From positions 1-22,934 of IMG/VR virus record IMGVR_UViG_3300032116_001373: DNA of 22,934 bases; one strand, written 5' to 3'. Positions 21,797 to 22,934 of the stretch are shown in pieces (positions within the stretch are counted from its first letter, which is position 1; every line of letters starts with the position of its first letter). A program made the position numbers and the translations under genes. The DNA comes from a virus. The notes under the pieces are model-generated. The model searched no databases and was not told the DNA's origin. It worked only from the letters and a program-made list of their open reading frames with translations.

Positions 21797-22815
21797 TGTC
21801 AACATACAACCGTGTCATCAGAAAATTAGTTGTTGGATTTGGTAATCTTTTTGACAACATAACACTATACAGATTCAAATCAGACGAAACCGAATCTGAG
21901 AGATTTATTGTGCCTATTGTTTATGCATCAAAAGAACGATATGTTATGCGCCTTGAGAGTGATCCTCAATTAGATAAAAAAGTTCAAGTAACTTTACCTA
22001 AAATGTCGTTTGAGATGGCCGGTCTTAGTTATGATTCAAGTAGAAAACAAAATACCAACATTAAAAATTTTGCAGGCACAAATACAGCGACCGGTGTTAT
22101 TGCACAATACAATCCAGTACCATACAATTTTGATTTTAATCTGTACATATATGTTCGAAACATTGAAGATGGTACACAAATCATTGAACACATACTACCA
22201 TTCTTTACACCAGATTACACCATCAAATTGAATTTGATTCCTGAAATGGGGATTATTAAAGAAGTACCTGTGATTTTAAACTCAACATCACATGAAATTA
22301 TTTACGAAGGTGGTAGAGAGAACGAAACCAGAATGATAGTCTGGACATTAAACTTCACTGTCAAAGGATTTGTATTTGGTAAAACCACAGAAACTGGTGT
22401 CATCAATCGTGCATTTGTTTCAGTGTTCAACTTAATTACCGAAGAAGATGTTGTTGAATTTACATTGAATTTAAATTCTGGTTTTGGTACATATAAAGTT
22501 GGTGAAAAAGTATATCAAGGATATACATCAGATGATACAACAGCAACAGGAATTGTTGTTCAATTTACAGACAACCTACTTAGATTAAAATCACTAACAG
22601 GAAACTTTGTGTCCGATAAACCTATATATGGAGTTAATACTTTGGCAAACTATAACTTCACCACATATAATTTGAACCCATTGAAATTTGTTGAAGTTGA
22701 TGCTGTTGGTAGAGTTTCTACAGATATCGACTTTATGACTGTTGATAAAGTTGACGCTAAGACCGATAACACACTAAATGAAGTCTTGACAATTAACAAG
22801 GCCGCAAACCAATAA
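21796..22815 (+). CDS. 15: Tail sheath stabiliser and completion protein gp15 (T4 family)
   Basis: A 339-residue protein (T4 gp15 is 272). The start has the family block MSTYNRVIRKLVVGFGNLFD, RFIVPIVYASKERYVMRLE, VTLPKMSFEMAGLSYDSSRK, VIAQYNPVPYNFDFNLYIYV, IIEHILPFFTPDYTIKLNLI and ETRMIVWTLNFTVKGFVFG, all matching T4 gp15 in order (PITYASKEHFMMKL, VVSQYNPSPI, IVEQILPYFQPHF in T4). Gp15 forms a hexameric cap on the tail sheath and tube and joins gp14. Residues 227-298 carry an extra module, also in gp14 here. Identification is firm. Confidence 0.93.
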   Translation: MSTYNRVIRKLVVGFGNLFDNITLYRFKSDETESERFIVPIVYASKERYVMRLESDPQLDKKVQVTLPKMSFEMAGLSYDSSRKQNTNIKNFAGTNTATGVIAQYNPVPYNFDFNLYIYVRNIEDGTQIIEHILPFFTPDYTIKLNLIPEMGIIKEVPVILNSTSHEIIYEGGRENETRMIVWTLNFTVKGFVFGKTTETGVINRAFVSVFNLITEEDVVEFTLNLNSGFGTYKVGEKVYQGYTSDDTTATGIVVQFTDNLLRLKSLTGNFVSDKPIYGVNTLANYNFTTYNLNPLKFVEVDAVGRVSTDIDFMTVDKVDAKTDNTLNEVLTINKAANQ

Positions 22816-22835
22816 ACATCAAATGAGAGAAACAA

Positions 22836-22934
22836 ATGGCTAAACAAACAATCAATATTGGTATTAGAGCAAATGATGGTAAAGGTGATACACTAAGAGC
22901 CGCATTTGTCAAATCAAATGACAACTTTACCGAG
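22836..22934 (+). CDS. Start of a fibre/virion structural protein (3' partial)
   Basis: The first 33 residues run to the window edge: MAKQTINIGIRANDGKGDTL then RAAFVKSNDNFTE. GAGAGA precedes the ATG. The pattern INxGxxANDGxGDxLRxAFxKxNxNFxE is a short N-terminal region that I recognise from fibre and virion proteins of T4-like marine phages, apparently as an attachment or trimer-start segment. The body is not visible, so function cannot be assigned beyond likely virion protein. Confidence 0.7.
   Translation, partial: MAKQTINIGIRANDGKGDTLRAAFVKSNDNFTE

Noticed and set aside
1-22934. tRNA or other structural RNA genes
   Set aside because: No cloverleaf-like pattern was noticed; nearly the whole window is coding and the gaps are at most 124 bases.

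Overview
The window is a late structural region of a T4-superfamily contractile-tailed phage (myovirus), AT-rich and with every recognisable gene on the + strand. The clearest taxonomic anchors are at the right end: homologues of T4 neck proteins gp13 and gp14 and of the tail-completion protein gp15, in T4 order. The T4-type late promoter octamer (TATAAATA and near variants) occurs at six intergenic positions. Repeats of the type Ala-Asn-Ala-Ala-Phe and proteins with a Gly-Gly-Thr-Gly fibre repeat are familiar from aquatic T4-like phages, so an aquatic bacterial host is likely, but the host cannot be read from this sequence. No tRNA, rRNA, integrase, CRISPR array or insertion sequence was seen.

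Layout. (1) 1-969: the 3' part of a tail-fibre gene ending in an S74 intramolecular chaperone domain. (2) 1094-5547: virion or fibre genes - a small beta protein, a 177-residue fibre-like protein, a 78-residue mini-fibre, a 640-residue repeat fibre, a coiled-coil protein and a first Ala-Asn heptad-repeat protein. Four of these end in the same short tail, Asp-(Gly/Ser)-Gly-x-Phe. (3) 5577-8808: two small paralogous beta proteins flanking an 844-residue heptad-repeat fibre. (4) 8808-15656: a giant 2282-residue adhesin with a TIG-like and two putative-Ig-like N-terminal domains followed by nine LamG/concanavalin-like domains. (5) 15680-19572: two more heptad-repeat proteins, two glycine-rich adhesin-like proteins, a third copy of the small beta protein and a conserved 117-residue protein of unknown role. 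(6) 19629-22815: gp13, an inserted HNH homing endonuclease, gp14 and gp15, then the start of another fibre-like gene cut by the window edge.

How it works together (inference). About 19.5 kb is a receptor-recognition island of fibres, adhesins and small accessory proteins, next to the genes that close the head and join it to the tail. The variety of fold types (S74 fibre, beta-repeat fibre, heptad-repeat stalk, LamG, polyglycine) suggests that the virion carries several surface-binding proteins, or that the locus exchanges them. Promoter-like octamers divide the island into transcription modules. Two of them are followed by an inverted repeat that holds the ribosome-binding site, in the arrangement known from T4 genes e and soc, where read-through mRNA is silenced but late-initiated mRNA is translated.
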